Below are positions 38,470 to 53,460 of a DNA stretch of 64,000 nt, in pieces. The position numbers were made by a program, and so were the translations under genes. The stretch is from NCBI GenBank assembly GCA_964019055.1, contig OZ025213.1, positions 7,676,472-7,740,471 on the forward strand. The letters run 5' to 3'. Numbering within the stretch: the first letter of the stretch is position 1; each line of letters opens with the position of its first letter. The stretch is from Anthopleura xanthogrammica. Lineage: Eukaryota; Cnidaria; Anthozoa; Actiniaria; Actiniidae. The notes under the pieces are model-generated. The model did no database searches. It saw only the letters and a list, made by a program, of their open reading frames with translations, and had not been told where the DNA came from.

Positions 38470-40540
38470 TTGTAGCTGCGCATGCGCGGGCACCAAAACT
38501 AGGGGAAGACTGCCGAATTTTCACAAGACAAACGTGACCATGTATAGGTAGAATCGTGCCAGCAATCCATTTCCGTGATCAAAATTGTCAAATTCCAAAA
38601 TCGTAAAGTGCCTAACTTTGTAGCTGCGCATGCGCGGGCACCAAAACTAGGGGAAGACTGCCGAATTTTCACTAGATAATTGTGACCATGTATAGGTAGA
38701 ATCGTGCCAGCAATCCATTTCCGTGATCAAAATTGGCAAATTCCAAAATTGTAAAGTGCGTATCTTTGTAGCTGCGCATGCGCGTGCACCAAAACTAGGG
38801 GAAGACTGCCGAATTTTCACAAGATAAACGTGACCATGTATAGGTAGAATCGTGCCAGCAATCCATTTCCGTGATCAAAATTGGCAAATCCCAAAATCGT
38901 AAAGTGCCTAACTTTGTAGCTGCGCATGCGCGGGCACCAAAACTAGGGGAAGACTGCCGAATTTTCACAAGATAAACGTGACCATGTATAGGTAGAATCG
39001 TGCCAGCAATCCATTTCCGTGATCAAAATTGGCAAATTCCAAAATCGTAAAGTGCCTCACTTTGTAGCTGCGCATGCGCGTGCACCAAAACTAGGGGAAG
39101 ACTGCCGAATTTTCACAAGATAAACGTGACCATGTATAGGTAGAATCGTGCCAGCAATCCATTTCCGTGATCAAAATTGGCAAATTCCAAAATCGTAAGG
39201 TGTGTATCTTTGTAGCTGCGCATGCGCGGGCACCAAAACTAGGGGAAGACTGCCGAATTTTCACAAGATAAACGTGACAATGTATAGGTAGAATCGTGCC
39301 AGCAATCCATTTCAGTGATCAAAATTGGCAAATTCCAAAATGGTAAAGTGCCTTACTTTGTTGCTGCGCATGCGCGTGCACCAAAACTAGGGGAAGACTG
39401 CCGAATTTTCACAAGATAAACGTGACCATGTATAGGTAGAATCGTGCCAGCAATCCATTTCCGTGATCAAAATTGGCAAATTCCAAAATCGTAAAGTGCC
39501 TAACTTTGTAGCTGCGCATGCGCGGGCACCAAAACTAGGGGAAGACTGCCGAATTTTCACAAGACAAACGTGACCATGTATAGGTAGAATCGTGCCAGCA
39601 ATCCATTTCCGTGATCAAAATTGTCAAATTCCAAAATCGTAAAGTGCCTAACTTTGTAGCTGCGCATGCGCGGGCACCAAAACTAGGGGAAGACTGCCGA
39701 ATTTTCACTAGATAATTGTGACCATGTATAGGTAGAATCGTGCCAGCAATCCATTTCCGTGATCAAAATTGGCAAATTCCAAAATTGTAAAGTGCGTATC
39801 TTTGTAGCTGCGCATGCGCGTGCACCAAAACTAGGGGAAGACTGCCGAATTTTCACAAGATAAACGTGACCATGTATAGGTAGAATCGTGCCAGCAATCC
39901 ATTTCCGTGATCAAAATTGGCAAATCCCAAAATCGTAAAGTGCCTAACTTTGTAGCTGCGCATGCGCGGGCACCAAAACTAGGGGAAGACTGCCGAATTT
40001 TCACAAGATAAACGTGACCATGTATAGGTAGAATCGTGCCAGCAATCCATTTCCGTGATCAAAATTGGCAAATTCCAAAATCGTAAAGTGCCTCACTTTG
40101 TAGCTGCGCATGCGCGTGCACCAAAACTAGGGGAAGACTGCCGAATTTTCACAAGATAAACGTGACCATGTATAGGTAGAATCGTGCCAGCAATCCATTT
40201 CCGTGATCAAAATTGGCAAATTCCAAAATCGTAAGGTGTGTATCTTTGTAGCTGCGCATGCGCGGGCACCAAAACTAGGGGAAGACTGCCGAATTTTCAC
40301 AAGATAAACGTGACAATGTATAGGTAGAATCGTGCCAGCAATCCATTTCAGTGATCAAAATTGGCAAATTCCAAAATGGTAAAGTGCCTTACTTTGTTGC
40401 TGCGCATGCGCGTGCACCAAAACTAGGGGAAGACTGCCGAATTTTCACAAGATAAACGTGACCATGTATAGGTAGAATCGTGCCAGCAATCCATTTCCGT
40501 GATCAAAATTGGCAAATTCAAAAATCGTAAAGTGCCTAAC
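38470..40540 (-). repeat. 7-mer higher-order repeat (1036 bp x 2)
   Basis: Two adjacent copies, about 38470-39505 and 39506-40540, share CACAAGACAAACG (38525/39561), TTCACTAGATAATTGTG (38671/39707), GTAAGGTGTGTATC (39195/40231), CGTGACAATG, CATTTCAGTGATC and TTGTTGCTGCGC (39361/40397). A looser third relative begins at the TTCACTAGATAATTG monomer near 41039, nine monomers after the second. Block edges are approximate. The repeat content differs from that of the 1036-bp block at 32-37 kb, so the equal length is not due to shared descent of the blocks. Confidence 0.85.
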
Positions 40541-41458
40541 TTTGTAGCTGCGCATGCGCGGGCACCAAAACTAGGGTAAGACTGCCGAATTTTCACAAGA
40601 TAAACGTGACCATGTATAGTTAGAATCGTGCCAGCAATCCATTTCCGTGATCAAAATTTGCAAATTCCAAAATCGTAAAGTGCCTAACTTTGTAGCTGCG
40701 CATGCGCGGGCACCAAAACTAGAGGAAGACTGCCGAATTTTCACAAGATAAACGTGACCATGTATAGGTAGAATCGTGCCAGCAATCCATTTCCGTGATC
40801 AAAATTGGCAAATTCCAAAATCGTAAAGTGCCTCTTTTTGTAGCTGCGCATGCGCGGGCACCAAAACTAGGGGAAGACTGCCGAATTTTCACAAGATAAA
40901 CGTGACCATGTATAGGTAGAATCGTGCCAGCAATCCATTTCCGTAATCAAAATTGTCAAATTCCAAAATCGTAAAGTGCCTAACTTTGTAGCTGCGCATG
41001 CGCGGGCACCAAAACTAGGGGAAGACTGCCGAATTTTCACTAGATAATTGTGACCATGTATAGGTAGAATCGTGCCAGCAATCCATTTCCGTGATCAAAA
41101 TTGGCAAATTCCAAAATCGTAAAGTGCGTATCTTTGTAGCTGCGCATGCGCGTGCACCAAAACTAGGGGAAGACTGCCGAATTTTCACAAGATAAACGTG
41201 ACCATGTATAGGTAGAATCGTGCCAGCAATCCATTTCCGTAATCAAAATTGGCAAATCCCAAAATCGTAAAGTGCCTAACTTTGTAGCTGCGCATGCGCG
41301 GGCACCAAAACTAGGGGAAGACTGCCGAATTTTCACAAGATAAACGTGACCATGTATAGGTAGAATCGTGCCAGCAATCCATTTCCGTGATCAAAATTGG
41401 CAAATTCCAAAATCGTAAAGTGCCTCACTTTGTAGCTGCGCATGCGCGGGCACCAAAA

Positions 41459-44400
41459 CTAGGGGAAGACTGCCGAATTTTCACAAGATAAACGTGACCA
41501 TGTATAGGTAGAATCGTGCCAGCAATCCATTTCCTTGATCAAAATTGGCAAATTCCAAAATCGTAAAGTGCCTAACTTTGTAGCTGCGCATGCGCGGGCA
41601 CCAAAACTAGGGGAAGACTGCCGAATTTTCACAAGATAAACGTGACCATGTATAGGTAGAATCGTGCCAGCAATCCATTTCCGTGATCGAAATTGGCAAA
41701 TTCCAAAATCGTAAAGTGCATCACTTTGTAGCTGCGCATGCGCGGGCACCAAAACTAGGGGAAGACTGCCGAATTTTCACAAGATAAACGTGACCATGTA
41801 TAGGTAGAATCGTGCCAGCAATCCATTTCCGTGATCAAAATTGGCAAATTCAAAAATCTTAAAGTGCCTAACTTTGTAGCTGCGCATGCGCGGGCACCAA
41901 AACTAGGGGAAGACTGCCGAATTTTCACAAGATAAACGTGACCATGTATAGGTAGAATCGTGCCAGCAATCCATTTCCGTGATCAAAATTGTCAAATTCC
42001 AAAATCGTAAAGTACATTACCTTGTAGCTGCGCATGTGCGGGCACCAAAACTAGGGGAAGACTGCAGAATTTTCACAAGATAACGTGACCATGTATAGGT
42101 AGAATCGTGCCAGCAATCCATTTCCGTGATCAAAATTGGCAAATTCCAAAATCGTAAAGTGCCTAACTTTGTAGCTGCGCATGCGCGGGCACCAAAACTA
42201 GGGGAAGACTGCCGAATTTTCACAAGATAAACGTGACCATGTATAGGTAGAATCGTGCCAGCAATCCATTTCCGTGATCAAAATTGGCAAATTCCAAAAT
42301 CGTAAAGTGCCTAACTTTGTTGCTGCGCATGCGCGGGCACCAAAACTAGGGGAAGACTGCCGAATTTTCACAAGATAAACGTGACCATGTATAGGTAGAA
42401 TCGTGCCAGCAATCCATTTCCGTGATCAAAATTGGCAAATTCCAAAATCGTAAAGTGCCTAACTTTGTTGCTGCGCATGCGCGGGCACCAAAACTAGGGG
42501 AAGACTGCCGAATTTTCACAAGATAAACGTGACAATGTATAGGTAGAATCGTGCCAGCAATCCATTTCCGTTATCGAAATTGGCAAATTCCAAAATCGTA
42601 AAGTGCATTACTTTGTAGCTGCGCATGCGCGGGCACCAAAACTAGGGGAAGACTGCAGAATTTTCACAAGATAAACGTGACCATGTATAGGTAGAATCGT
42701 GCCAGCAATCCATTTCCGTGATCAAAATTGGCAAATTCCAAAATCGTAAAGTGCCTAACTTTGTAGCTGCGCATGCGCGGGCACCAAAACTAGGGGAAGA
42801 CTGCCGAATTTTCACAAGATAAACGTGACCATGTATAGGTAGAATCGTGCCAGCAATCCATTTCCGTGATCAAAATTGGCAAATTCCAAAATCGTAAAGT
42901 GCCTAACTTTGTAGCTGCGCATGCGCGGGCACCAAAACTAGGGGAAGACTGCCGAATTTTCACAAGATAAACGTGACCATGTATAGGTAGAATCGTGCCA
43001 GCAATCCATTTCCGTGATCAAAATTGGCAAATTCCAAAATCGTAAAGTGCCTAACTTTGTTGCTGCGCATGCGCGGGCACCAAAACTAGGGGAAGACTGC
43101 CGAATTTTCACAAGATAAACGTGACAATGTATAGGTAGAATCGTGCCAGCAATCCATTTCCGTTATCGAAATTGGCAAATTCCAAAATCGTAAAGTGCAT
43201 TACTTTGTAGCTGCGCATGCGCGGGCACCAAAACTAGGGGAAGACTGCCGAATTTTCACAAGATAAACGTGACCATGTATAGGTAGAATCGTGCCAGCAA
43301 TCCATTTCCGTGATCAAAATTGGCAAATTCCAAAATCGTAAAGTGCCTAACTTTGTAGCTGCGCATGCGCGGGCACCAAAACTAGGGGAAGACTGCCGAA
43401 TTTTCACAAGATAAACGTGACCATGTATAGGTAGAATCGTGCCAGCAATCCAATTCCGTGATCAAAATTGGCAAATTCCAAAATCGTAAAGTTCCTATCT
43501 TTGTAGCTGCGCATGCGCGGGCACCTTAACTAGGGGAAGACTGCCGAATTTTCACAAGATAAACGTGACAATGTATAGGTAGAATCGTGCCAGCAATCCA
43601 TTTCCGTGATCAAAATTGGCAAATTCAAAAATCTTAAAGTGCCTAACTTTGTAGCTGCGCATGCGCGGGCACCAAAACTAGGGGAAGACTGCCGAATTTT
43701 CACAAGATAAACGTGACCATGTATAGGTAGAATCGTGCCAGCAATCCATTTCCGTGATCAAAATTGGCAAATTCCAAAATCGTAAAGTGCCTAACTTTGT
43801 AGCTGCGCATGCGCGGGCACCAAAACTAGGGGAAGACTGCCGAATTTTCACAAGATAAACGTGACCATGTATAGGTAGAATCGTGCCAGCAATCCATTTC
43901 CGTGATCAAAATTGGCAAATTCCAAAATCGTAAAGTGCCTAACTTTGTTGCTGCGCATGCGCGGGCACCAAAACTAGGGGAAGACTGCCGAATTTTCACA
44001 AGATAAACGTGCAATGTATAGGTAGAATCGTGCCAGCAATCCATTTCCGTTATCGAAATTGGCAAATTCCAAAATCGTAAAGTGTATTACTTTGTAGCTG
44101 CGCATGCGCGGGCACCAAAACTAGGGGAAGACTGCCGAATTTTCACAAGATAAACGTGACCATGTATAGGTAGAATCGTGCCAGCAATCCATTTCCGTGA
44201 TCAAAATTGGCAAATTCCAAAATCGTAAAGTGCCTAACTTTGTAGCTGCGCATGCGCGGGCACCAAAACTAGGGGAAGACTGCCGAATTTTCACAAGATA
44301 AACGTGACCATGTATAGGTAGAATCGTGCCAGCAATCCATTTCCTTGATCAAAATTGGCAAATTCCAAAATCGTAAAGTGCCTAACTTTGTAGCTGCGCA

Positions 44401-47400
44401 TGCGCGGGCACCAAAACTAGGGGAAGACTGCCGAATTTTCACAAGATAAACGTGACCATGTATAGGTAGAATCGTGCCAGCAATCCATTTCCGTGATCAA
44501 AATTGGCAAATTCCAAAATCGTAAAGTGCCTAACTTTGTTGCTGCGCATGCGCGGGCACCAAAACTAGGGGAAGACTGCCGAATTTTCACAAGATAAACG
44601 TGCAATGTATAGGTAGAATCGTGCCAGCAATCCATTTCCGTTATCGAAATTGGCAAATTCCAAAATCGTAAAGTGTATTACTTTGTAGCTGCGCATGCGC
44701 GGGCACCAAAACTAGGGGAAGACTGCCGAATTTTCACAAGATAAACGTGACCATGTATAGGTAGAATCGTGCCAGCAATCCATTTCCGTGATCAAAATTG
44801 GCAAATTCCAAAATCGTAAAGTGCCTAACTTTGTAGCTGCGCATGCGCGGGCACCAAAACTAGGGGAAGACTGCCGAATTTTCACAAGATAAACGTGACC
44901 ATGTATAGGTAGAATCGTGCCAGCAATCCATTTCCTTGATCAAAATTGGCAAATTCCAAAATCGTAAAGTGCCTAACTTTGTAGCTGCGCATGCGCGGGC
45001 ACCAAAACTAGGGGAAGACTGCCGAATTTTCACAAGATAAACGTGACCATGTATAGGTAGAATCGTGCCAGCAATCCATTTCCGTGATCGAAATTGGCAA
45101 ATTCCAAAATCGTAAAGTGCATCACTTTGTAGCTGCGCATGCGCGGGCACCAAAACTAGGGGAAGACTGCCGAATTTTCACAAGATAAACGTGACCATGT
45201 ATAGGTAGAATCGTGCCAGCAATCCATTTCCGTGATCAAAATTGGCAAATTCAAAAATTTTAAAGTGCCTAACTTTGTAGCTGCGCATGCGCGGGCACCA
45301 AAACTAGGGGAAGACTGCCGAATTTTCACAAGATAAACGTGACCATGTATAGGTAGAATCGTGCCAGCAATCCATTTCCGTGATCAAAATTGTCAAATTC
45401 CAAAATCGTAAAGTACATTACCTTGTAGCTGCGCATGTGCGGGCACCAAAACTAGGGGAAGACTGCAGAATTTTCACAAGATAAACGTGACCATGTATAG
45501 GTAGAATCGTGCCAGCAATCCATTTCCGTGATCAAAATTGGCAAATTCCAAAATCGTAAAGTGCCTAACTTTGTAGCTGCGCATGCGCGGGCACCAAAAC
45601 TAGGGGAAGACTGCCGAATTTTCACAAGATAAACGTGACCATGTATAGGTAGAATCGTGCCAGCAATCCATTTCCGTGATCAAAATTTGCAAATTCCAAA
45701 ATCGTAAAGTGCCTAACTTTGTAGCTGCGCATGCGCGGGCACCAAAACTAGGGGAAGACTGCCGAATTTTCACAAGATAAACGTGACCATGTATAGGTAG
45801 AATCGTGCCAGCAATCCAATTCCGTGATCAAAATTGGCAAATTCCAAAATCGTAAAGTGCCTAACTTTGTTGCTGCGCATGCGCGGGCACCAAAACTAGG
45901 GGAAGACTGCCGAATTTTCACAAGATAAACGTGACAATGTATAGGTAGAATCGTGCCAGCAATCCATTTCCGTTATCGAAATTGGCAAATTCCAAAATCG
46001 TAAAGTGCATTACTTTGTAGCTGCGCATGCGCGGGCACCAAAACTAGGGGAAGACTGCAGAATTTTCACAAGATAAACGTGACCATGTATAGGTAGAATC
46101 GTGCCAGCAATCCATTTCCGTGATCAAAATTGGCAAATTCCAAAATCGTAAAGTGCCTAACTTTGTAGCTGCGCATGCGCGGGCACCAAAACTAGGGGAA
46201 GACTGCCGAATTTTCACAAGATAAACGTGACCATGTATAGGTAGAATCGTGCCAGCAATCCATTTCCGTGATCAAAATTGGCAAATTCCATAATCGTAAA
46301 GTGCCTAACTTTGTAGCTGCGCATGCGCGGGCACCAAAACTAGGGGAAGACTGCCGAATTTTCACAAGATAAACGTGACCATGTATAGGTAGAATCGTGC
46401 CAGCAATCCATTTCCGTGATCAAAATTGGCAAATTCCAAAATCGTAAAGTGCCTAACTTTGTTGCTGCGCATGCGCGGGCACCAAAACTAGGGGAAGACT
46501 GCCGAATTTTCACAAGATAAACGTGACAATGTATAGGTAGAATCGTGCCAGCAATCCATTTCCGTTATCGAAATTGGCAAATTCCAAAATCGTAAAGTGC
46601 ATTACTTTGTAGCTGCGCATGCGCGGGCACCAAAACTAGGGGAAGACTGCCGAATTTTCACAAGATAAACGTGACCATGTATAGGTAGAATCGTGCCAGC
46701 AATCCATTTCCGTGATCAAAATTGGCAAATTCCAAAATCGTAAAGTGCCTAACTTTGTAGCTGCGCATGCGCGGGCACCAAAACTAGGGGAAGACTGCCG
46801 AATTTTCACAAGATAAACGTGACCATGTATAGGTAGAATCGTGCCAGCAATCCAATTCCGTGATCAAAATTGGCAAATTCCAAAATCGTAAAGTTCCTAT
46901 CTTTGTAGCTGCGCATGCGCGGGCACCTTAACTAGGGGAAGACTGCCGAATTTTCACAAGATAAACGTGACAATGTATAGGTAGAATCGTGCCAGCAATC
47001 CATTTCCGTGATCAAAATTGGCAAATTCAAAAATCTTAAAGTGCCTAACTTTGTAGCTGCGCATGCGCGGGCACCAAAACTAGGGGAAGACTGCCGAATT
47101 TTCACAAGATAAACGTGACCATGTATAGGTAGAATCGTGCCAGCAATCCATTTCCGTGATCAAAATTGGCAAATTCCAAAATCGTAAAGTGCATTACCTT
47201 GTAGCTGCGCATGCGCGGGCACCAAAACTAGGGGAAGACTGCAGAATTTTCACAAGATAAACGTGACCATGTATAGGTAGAATCGTGCCAGCAATCCATT
47301 TCCGTGATCAAAATTGGCAAATTCCAAAATCGTAAAGTGCCTAACTTTGTAGCTGCGCATGCGCGGGCACCAAAACTAGGGGAAGACTGCCGAATTTTCA

Positions 47401-50240
47401 CAAGATAAACGTGACCATGTATAGGTAGAATCGTGCCAGCAATCCATTTCCGTGATCAAAATTGGCAAATTCCAAAATCGTAAAGTGCCTAACTTTGTAG
47501 CTGCGCATGCGCGGGCACCAAAACTAGGGGAAGACTGCCGAATTTTCACAAGATAAACGTGACCATGTATAGGTAGAATCGTGCCAGCAATCCATTTCCT
47601 TGATCAAAATTGGCAAATTCCAAAATCGTAAAGTGCCTAACTTTGTAGCTGCGCATGCGCGGGCACCAAAACTAGGGGAAGACTGCCGAATTTTCACAAG
47701 ATAAACGTGACCATGTATAGGTAGAATCGTGCCAGCAATCCATTTCCGTGATCGAAATTGGCAAATTCCAAAATCGTAAAGTGCATCACTTTGTAGCTGC
47801 GCATGCGCGGGCACCAAAACTAGGGGAAGACTGCCGAATTTTCACAAGATAAACGTGACCATGTATAGGTAGAATCGTGCCAGCAATCCATTTCCGTGAT
47901 CAAAATTGGCAAATTCAAAAATTTTAAAGTGCCTAACTTTGTAGCTGCGCATGCGCGGGCACCAAAACTAGGGGAAGACTGCCGAATTTTCACAAGATAA
48001 ACGTGACCATGTATAGGTAGAATCGTGCCAGCAATCCATTTCCGTGATCAAAATTGTCAAATTCCAAAATCGTAAAGTACATTACCTTGTAGCTGCGCAT
48101 GTGCGGGCACCAAAACTAGGGGAAGACTGCAGAATTTTCACAAGATAAACGTGACCATGTATAGGTAGAATCGTGCCAGCAATCCATTTCCGTGATCAAA
48201 ATTGGCAAATTCCAAAATCGTAAAGTGCCTAACTTTGTAGCTGCGCATGCGCGGGCACCAAAACTAGGGGAAGACTGCCGAATTTTCACAAGATAAACGT
48301 GACCATGTATAGGTAGAATCGTGCCAGCAATCCATTTCCGTGATCAAAATTTGCAAATTCCAAAATCGTAAAGTGCCTAACTTTGTAGCTGCGCATGCGC
48401 GGGCACCAAAACTAGGGGAAGACTGCCGAATTTTCACAAGATAAACGTGACCATGTATAGGTAGAATCGTGCCAGCAATCCATTTCCGTGATCAAAATTG
48501 GCAAATTCCAAAATCGTAAAGTGCCTAACTTTGTTGCTGCGCATGCGCGGGCACCAAAACTAGGGGAAGACTGCCGAATTTTCACAAGATAAACGTGACA
48601 ATGTATAGGTAGAATCGTGCCAGCAATCCATTTCCGTTATCGAAATTGGCAAATTCCAAAATCGTAAAGTGCATTACTTTGTAGCTGCGCATGCGCGGGC
48701 ACCAAAACTAGGGGAAGACTGCAGAATTTTCACAAGATAAACGTGACCATGTATAGGTAGAATCGTGCCAGCAATCCATTTCCGTGATCAAAATTGGCAA
48801 ATTCCAAAATCGTAAAGTGCCTAACTTTGTAGCTGCGCATGCGCGGGCACCAAAACTAGGGGAAGACTGCCGAATTTTCACAAGATAAACGTGACCATGT
48901 ATAGGTAGAATCGTGCCAGCAATCCATTTCCGTGATCAAAATTGGCAAATTCCATAATCGTAAAGTGCCTAACTTTGTAGCTGCGCATGCGCGGGCACCA
49001 AAACTAGGGGAAGACTGCCGAATTTTCACAAGATAAACGTGACCATGTATAGGTAGAATCGTGCCAGCAATCCATTTCCGTGATCAAAATTGGCAAATTC
49101 CAAAATCGTAAAGTGCCTAACTTTGTTGCTGCGCATGCGCGGGCACCAAAACTAGGGGAAGACTGCCGAATTTTCACAAGATAAACGTGACAATGTATAG
49201 GTAGAATCGTGCCAGCAATCCATTTCCGTTATCGAAATTGGCAAATTCCAAAATCGTAAAGTGCATTACTTTGTAGCTGCGCATGCGCGGGCACCAAAAC
49301 TAGGGGAAGACTGCCGAATTTTCACAAGATAAACGTGACCATGTATAGGTAGAATCGTGCCAGCAATCCATTTCCGTGATCAAAATTGGCAAATTCCAAA
49401 ATCGTAAAGTGCCTAACTTTGTAGCTGCGCATGCGCGGGCACCAAAACTAGGGGAAGACTGCCGAATTTTCACAAGATAAACGTGACCATGTATAGGTAG
49501 AATCGTGCCAGCAATCCAATTCCGTGATCAAAATTGGCAAATTCCAAAATCGTAAAGTTCCTATCTTTGTAGCTGCGCATGCGCGGGCACCTTAACTAGG
49601 GGAAGACTGCCGAATTTTCACAAGATAAACGTGACAATGTATAGGTAGAATCGTGCCAGCAATCCATTTCCGTGATCAAAATTGGCAAATTCAAAAATCT
49701 TAAAGTGCCTAACTTTGTAGCTGCGCATGCGCGGGCACCAAAACTAGGGGAAGACTGCCGAATTTTCACAAGATAAACGTGACCATGTATAGGTAGAATC
49801 GTGCCAGCAATCCATTTCCGTGATCAAAATTGTCAAATTCCAAAATCGTAAAGTGCATTACCTTGTAGCTGCGCATGCGCGGGCACCAAAACTAGGGGAA
49901 GACTACAGAATTTTCACAAGATAAACGTGACCATGTATAGGTAGAATCGTGCCAGCAATCCATTTCCGTGATCAAAATTGGCAAATTCCAAAATCGTAAA
50001 GTGCCTAACTTTGTAGCTGCGCATGCGCGGGCACCAAAACTAGGGGAAGACTGCCGAATTTTCACAAGATAAACGTGACCATGTATAGGTAGAATCGTGC
50101 CAGCAATCCATTTCCGTGATCAAAATTGGCAAATTCCAAAATCGTAAAGTGCCTAACTTTGTAGCTGCGCATGCGCGGGCACCAAAACTAGGGGAAGACT
50201 GCCGAATTTTCACAAGATAAACGTGACCATGTATAGGTAG
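41459..50240 (-). repeat. Large higher-order repeat: 18-mer (2664 bp) with an expanded first copy
   Basis: Three copies of a long block start at about 41459, 44860 and 47524, spacings of 3401 and 2664 bp. The diagnostic monomer GGGCACCTTAACTAGG is at 43521, 46923 and 49587. CCTTGATCAAAATTGG, GATCGAAATTGG with GTGCATCAC, and GTACATTACCTTG with GCGCATGTGC also recur. The first copy is 23 monomers less 3 bp. The three missing bases are the AGATAACGTG deletion near 42081 and GTGCAATG near 44011 and 44602. Its extra monomers include a tetramer duplicated at 43826-44065/44417-44656, 591 bp apart. Inside all copies a smaller tetramer-like rhythm of TTATCGAAATTGG plus GTGCATTAC is visible. This is the largest regular HOR in the window. 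Confidence 0.88.
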
Positions 50241-51479
50241 AATCGTGCCAGCAATCCATTTCCGTGATCAAAATTGGCAAATTCCAAAATCGTAAAGTGC
50301 CTAACTTTGTTGCTGCGCATGCGCGGGCACCAAAACTAGGGGAAGACTGCCGAATTTTCACAAGATAAACGTGACAATGTATAGGTAGAATCGTGCCAGC
50401 AATCCATTTCCGTTATCGAAATTGGCAAATTCCAAATTCGTAAAGTGTATTACTTTGTAGCTGCGCATGCGCGGGCACCAAAACTAGGGGAAGACTGCCG
50501 AATTTTCACAAGATAAACGTGACCATGTATAGGTAGAATCGTGCCAGCAATCCATTTCCGTGATCAAAATTGGCAAATTCCAAAATCGTAAAGTGCCTAA
50601 CTTTGTAGCTGCGCATGCGCGGGCACCAAAACTAGGGGAAGACTGCCGAATTTTCACAAGATAAACGTGACCATGTATAGGTAGAATCGTGCCAGCAATC
50701 CATTTCCGTGATCAAAATTGGCAAATTCCAAAATCGTAAAGTGCCTAACTTTGTAGCTGCGCATGCGCGGGCACCAAAACTAGGGGAAGACTGCCGAATT
50801 TTCACAAGATAAACGTGACCATGTATAGGTAGAATCGTGCCAGCAATCCATTTCCGTGATCAAAATTGGCAAATTCCAAAATCGTAAAGTGCCTAACTTT
50901 GTAGCTGCGCATGCGCGGGCACCAAAACTAGGGGAAGACTGCCGAATTTTCACAAGATAAACGTGACCATGTATAGGTAGAATCGTGCCAGCAATCCATT
51001 TCCGTGATCAAAATTGGCAAATTCCAAAATCGTAAAGTGCCTAACTTTGTTGCTGCGCATGCGCGGGCACCAAAACTAGGGGAAGACTGCCGAATTTTCA
51101 CAAGATAAACGTGACAATGTATAGGTAGAATCGTGCCAGCAATCCATTTCCGTTATCGAAATTGGCAAATTCCAAAATCGTAAAGTGCATTACTTTGTAG
51201 CTGCGCATGCGCGGGCACCAAAACTAGGGGAAGACTGCCGAATTTTCACAAGATAAACGTGACCATGTATAGGTAGAATCGTGCCAGCAATCCATTTCCG
51301 TGATCAAAATTGGCAAATTCCAAAATCGTAAAGTGCCTAACTTTGTAGCTGCGCATGCGCGGGCACCAAAACTAGGGGAAGACTGCCGAATTTTCACAAG
51401 ATAAACGTGACCATGTATAGGTAGAATCGTGCCAGCAATCCATTTCCGTGATCAAAATTGGCAAATTCCAAAATCGTAA

Positions 51480-53460
51480 AGTGCGTATCTTTGTAGCTGC
51501 GCATGCGCGGGCACCAAAACTAGGGGAAGACTGCCGAATTTTCACAAGATAAACGTGACAATGTATAGGTAGAATCGTGCCAGCAATCCATTTCCGTTAT
51601 CGAAATTGGCAAATTCCAAAATCGTAAAGTGCATTACTTTGTAGCTGCGCATGCGCGGGCACCAAAACTAGGGGAAGACTGCCGAATTTTCACAAGATAA
51701 ACGTGACCATGTATAGGTAGAATCGTGCCAGCAATCCATTTCCGTGATCAAAATTGGCAAATTCCAAAATCGTAAAGTGCCTAACTTTGTAGCTGCGCAT
51801 GCGCGGGCACCAAAACTAGGGGAAGACTGCCGAATTTTCACAAGATAAACGTGACCATGTATAGGTAGAATCGTGCCAGCAATCCAATTCCGTGATCAAA
51901 ATTGGCAAATTCCAAAATCGTAAAGTTCCTATCTTTGTAGCTGCGCATGCGCGGGCACCAAAACTAGGGGAAGACTGCCGAATTTTTACAAGATAAACGT
52001 GATCATGTATAGGTAGAATCGTGCCAGCAATCCATTTCCGTGATCAAAATTGGCAAATTCCAAAATCGTAAAGTGCCTAACTTTGTTGCTGCGCATGCGC
52101 GGGCACCAAAACTAGGGGAAGACTGCCGAATTTTCACAAGATAAACGTGACCATGTATAGGTAGAATCGTGCCAGCAATCCATTTCCGTGATCAAAATTG
52201 GCAAATTCCAAAATCGTAAAGTGCGTATCTTTGTAGCTGCGCATGCGCGGGCACCAAAACTAGGGGAAGACTGCCGAATTTTCACAAGATAAACGTGACA
52301 ATGTATAGGTAGAATCGTGCCAGCAATCCATTTCCGTTATCGAAATTGGCAAATTCCAAAATCGTAAAGTGCATTACTTTGTAGCTGCGCATGCGCGGGC
52401 ACCAAAACTAGGGGAAGACTGCCGAATTTTCACAAGATAAACGTGACCATGTATAGGTAGAATCGTGCCAGCAATCCATTTCCGTGATCAAAATTGGCAA
52501 ATTCCAAAATCGTAAAGTGCCTAACTTTGTAGCTGCGCATGCGCGGGCACCAAAACTAGGGGAAGACTGCCGAATTTTCACAAGATAAACGTGACCATGT
52601 ATAGGTAGAATCGTGCCAGCAATCCATTTCCGTGATCAAAATTGGCAAATTCAAAAATCGTAAAGTGCCTAACTTTGTAGCTGCGCATGCGCGGGCACCA
52701 AAACTAGGGGAAGACTGCCGAATTTTCACAAGATAAACGTGACCATGTATAGGTAGAATCGTGCCAGCAATCCATTTCCGTGATCAAAATTGGCAAATTC
52801 CAAAATCGTAAAGTGCCTAACTTTGTAGCTGCGCATGCGCGGGCACCAAAACTAGGGGAAGACTGCCGAATTTTCACAAGATAAACGTGACCATGTATAG
52901 GTAGAATCGTGCCAGCAATCCAATTCCGTGATCAAAATTGGCAAATTCCAAAATCGTAAAGTTCCTATCTTTGTAGCTGCGCATGCGCGGGCACCAAAAC
53001 TAGGGGAAGACTGCCGAATTTTTACAAGATAAACGTGATCATGTATAGGTAGAATCGTGCCAGCAATCCATTTCCGTGATCAAAATTGGCAAATTCCAAA
53101 ATCGTAAAGTGCCTAACTTTGTTGCTGCGCATGCGCGGGCACCAAAACTAGGGGAAGACTGCCGAATTTTCACAAGATAAACGTGACCATGTATAGGTAG
53201 AATCGTGCCAGCAATCCATTTCCGTGATCAAAATTGGCAAATTCCAAAATCGTAAAGTGCGTATCTTTGTAGCTGCGCATGCGCGGGCACCAAAACTAGG
53301 GGAAGACTGCCGAATTTTCACAAGATAAACGTGACAATGTATAGGTAGAATCGTGCCAGCAATCCATTTCCGTTATCGAAATTGGCAAATTCCAAAATCG
53401 TAAAGTGCATTACTTTGTAGCTGCGCATGCGCGGGCACCAAAACTAGGGGAAGACTGCCG
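51480..53460 (-). repeat. 5-mer/7-mer higher-order repeat (740 and 1036 bp)
   Basis: GTGCGTATCTTTG monomers at 51481, 52221 and 53257 are spaced 740 and 1036 bp. Each is followed by CGTGACAATG, TTATCGAAATTGG and GTGCATTAC. The TTTTTACAAGATAAACGTGATCATG monomer has GATCATG at 52001 and 53037 (1036 bp). The longer copy contains two extra monomers, one of them with AATTCAAAAATCG near 52650. From 50240 to 51480 the monomers are near consensus, with the same TTATCGAAATTGG marker interspersed (about 50415 and 51153). Confidence 0.82.
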
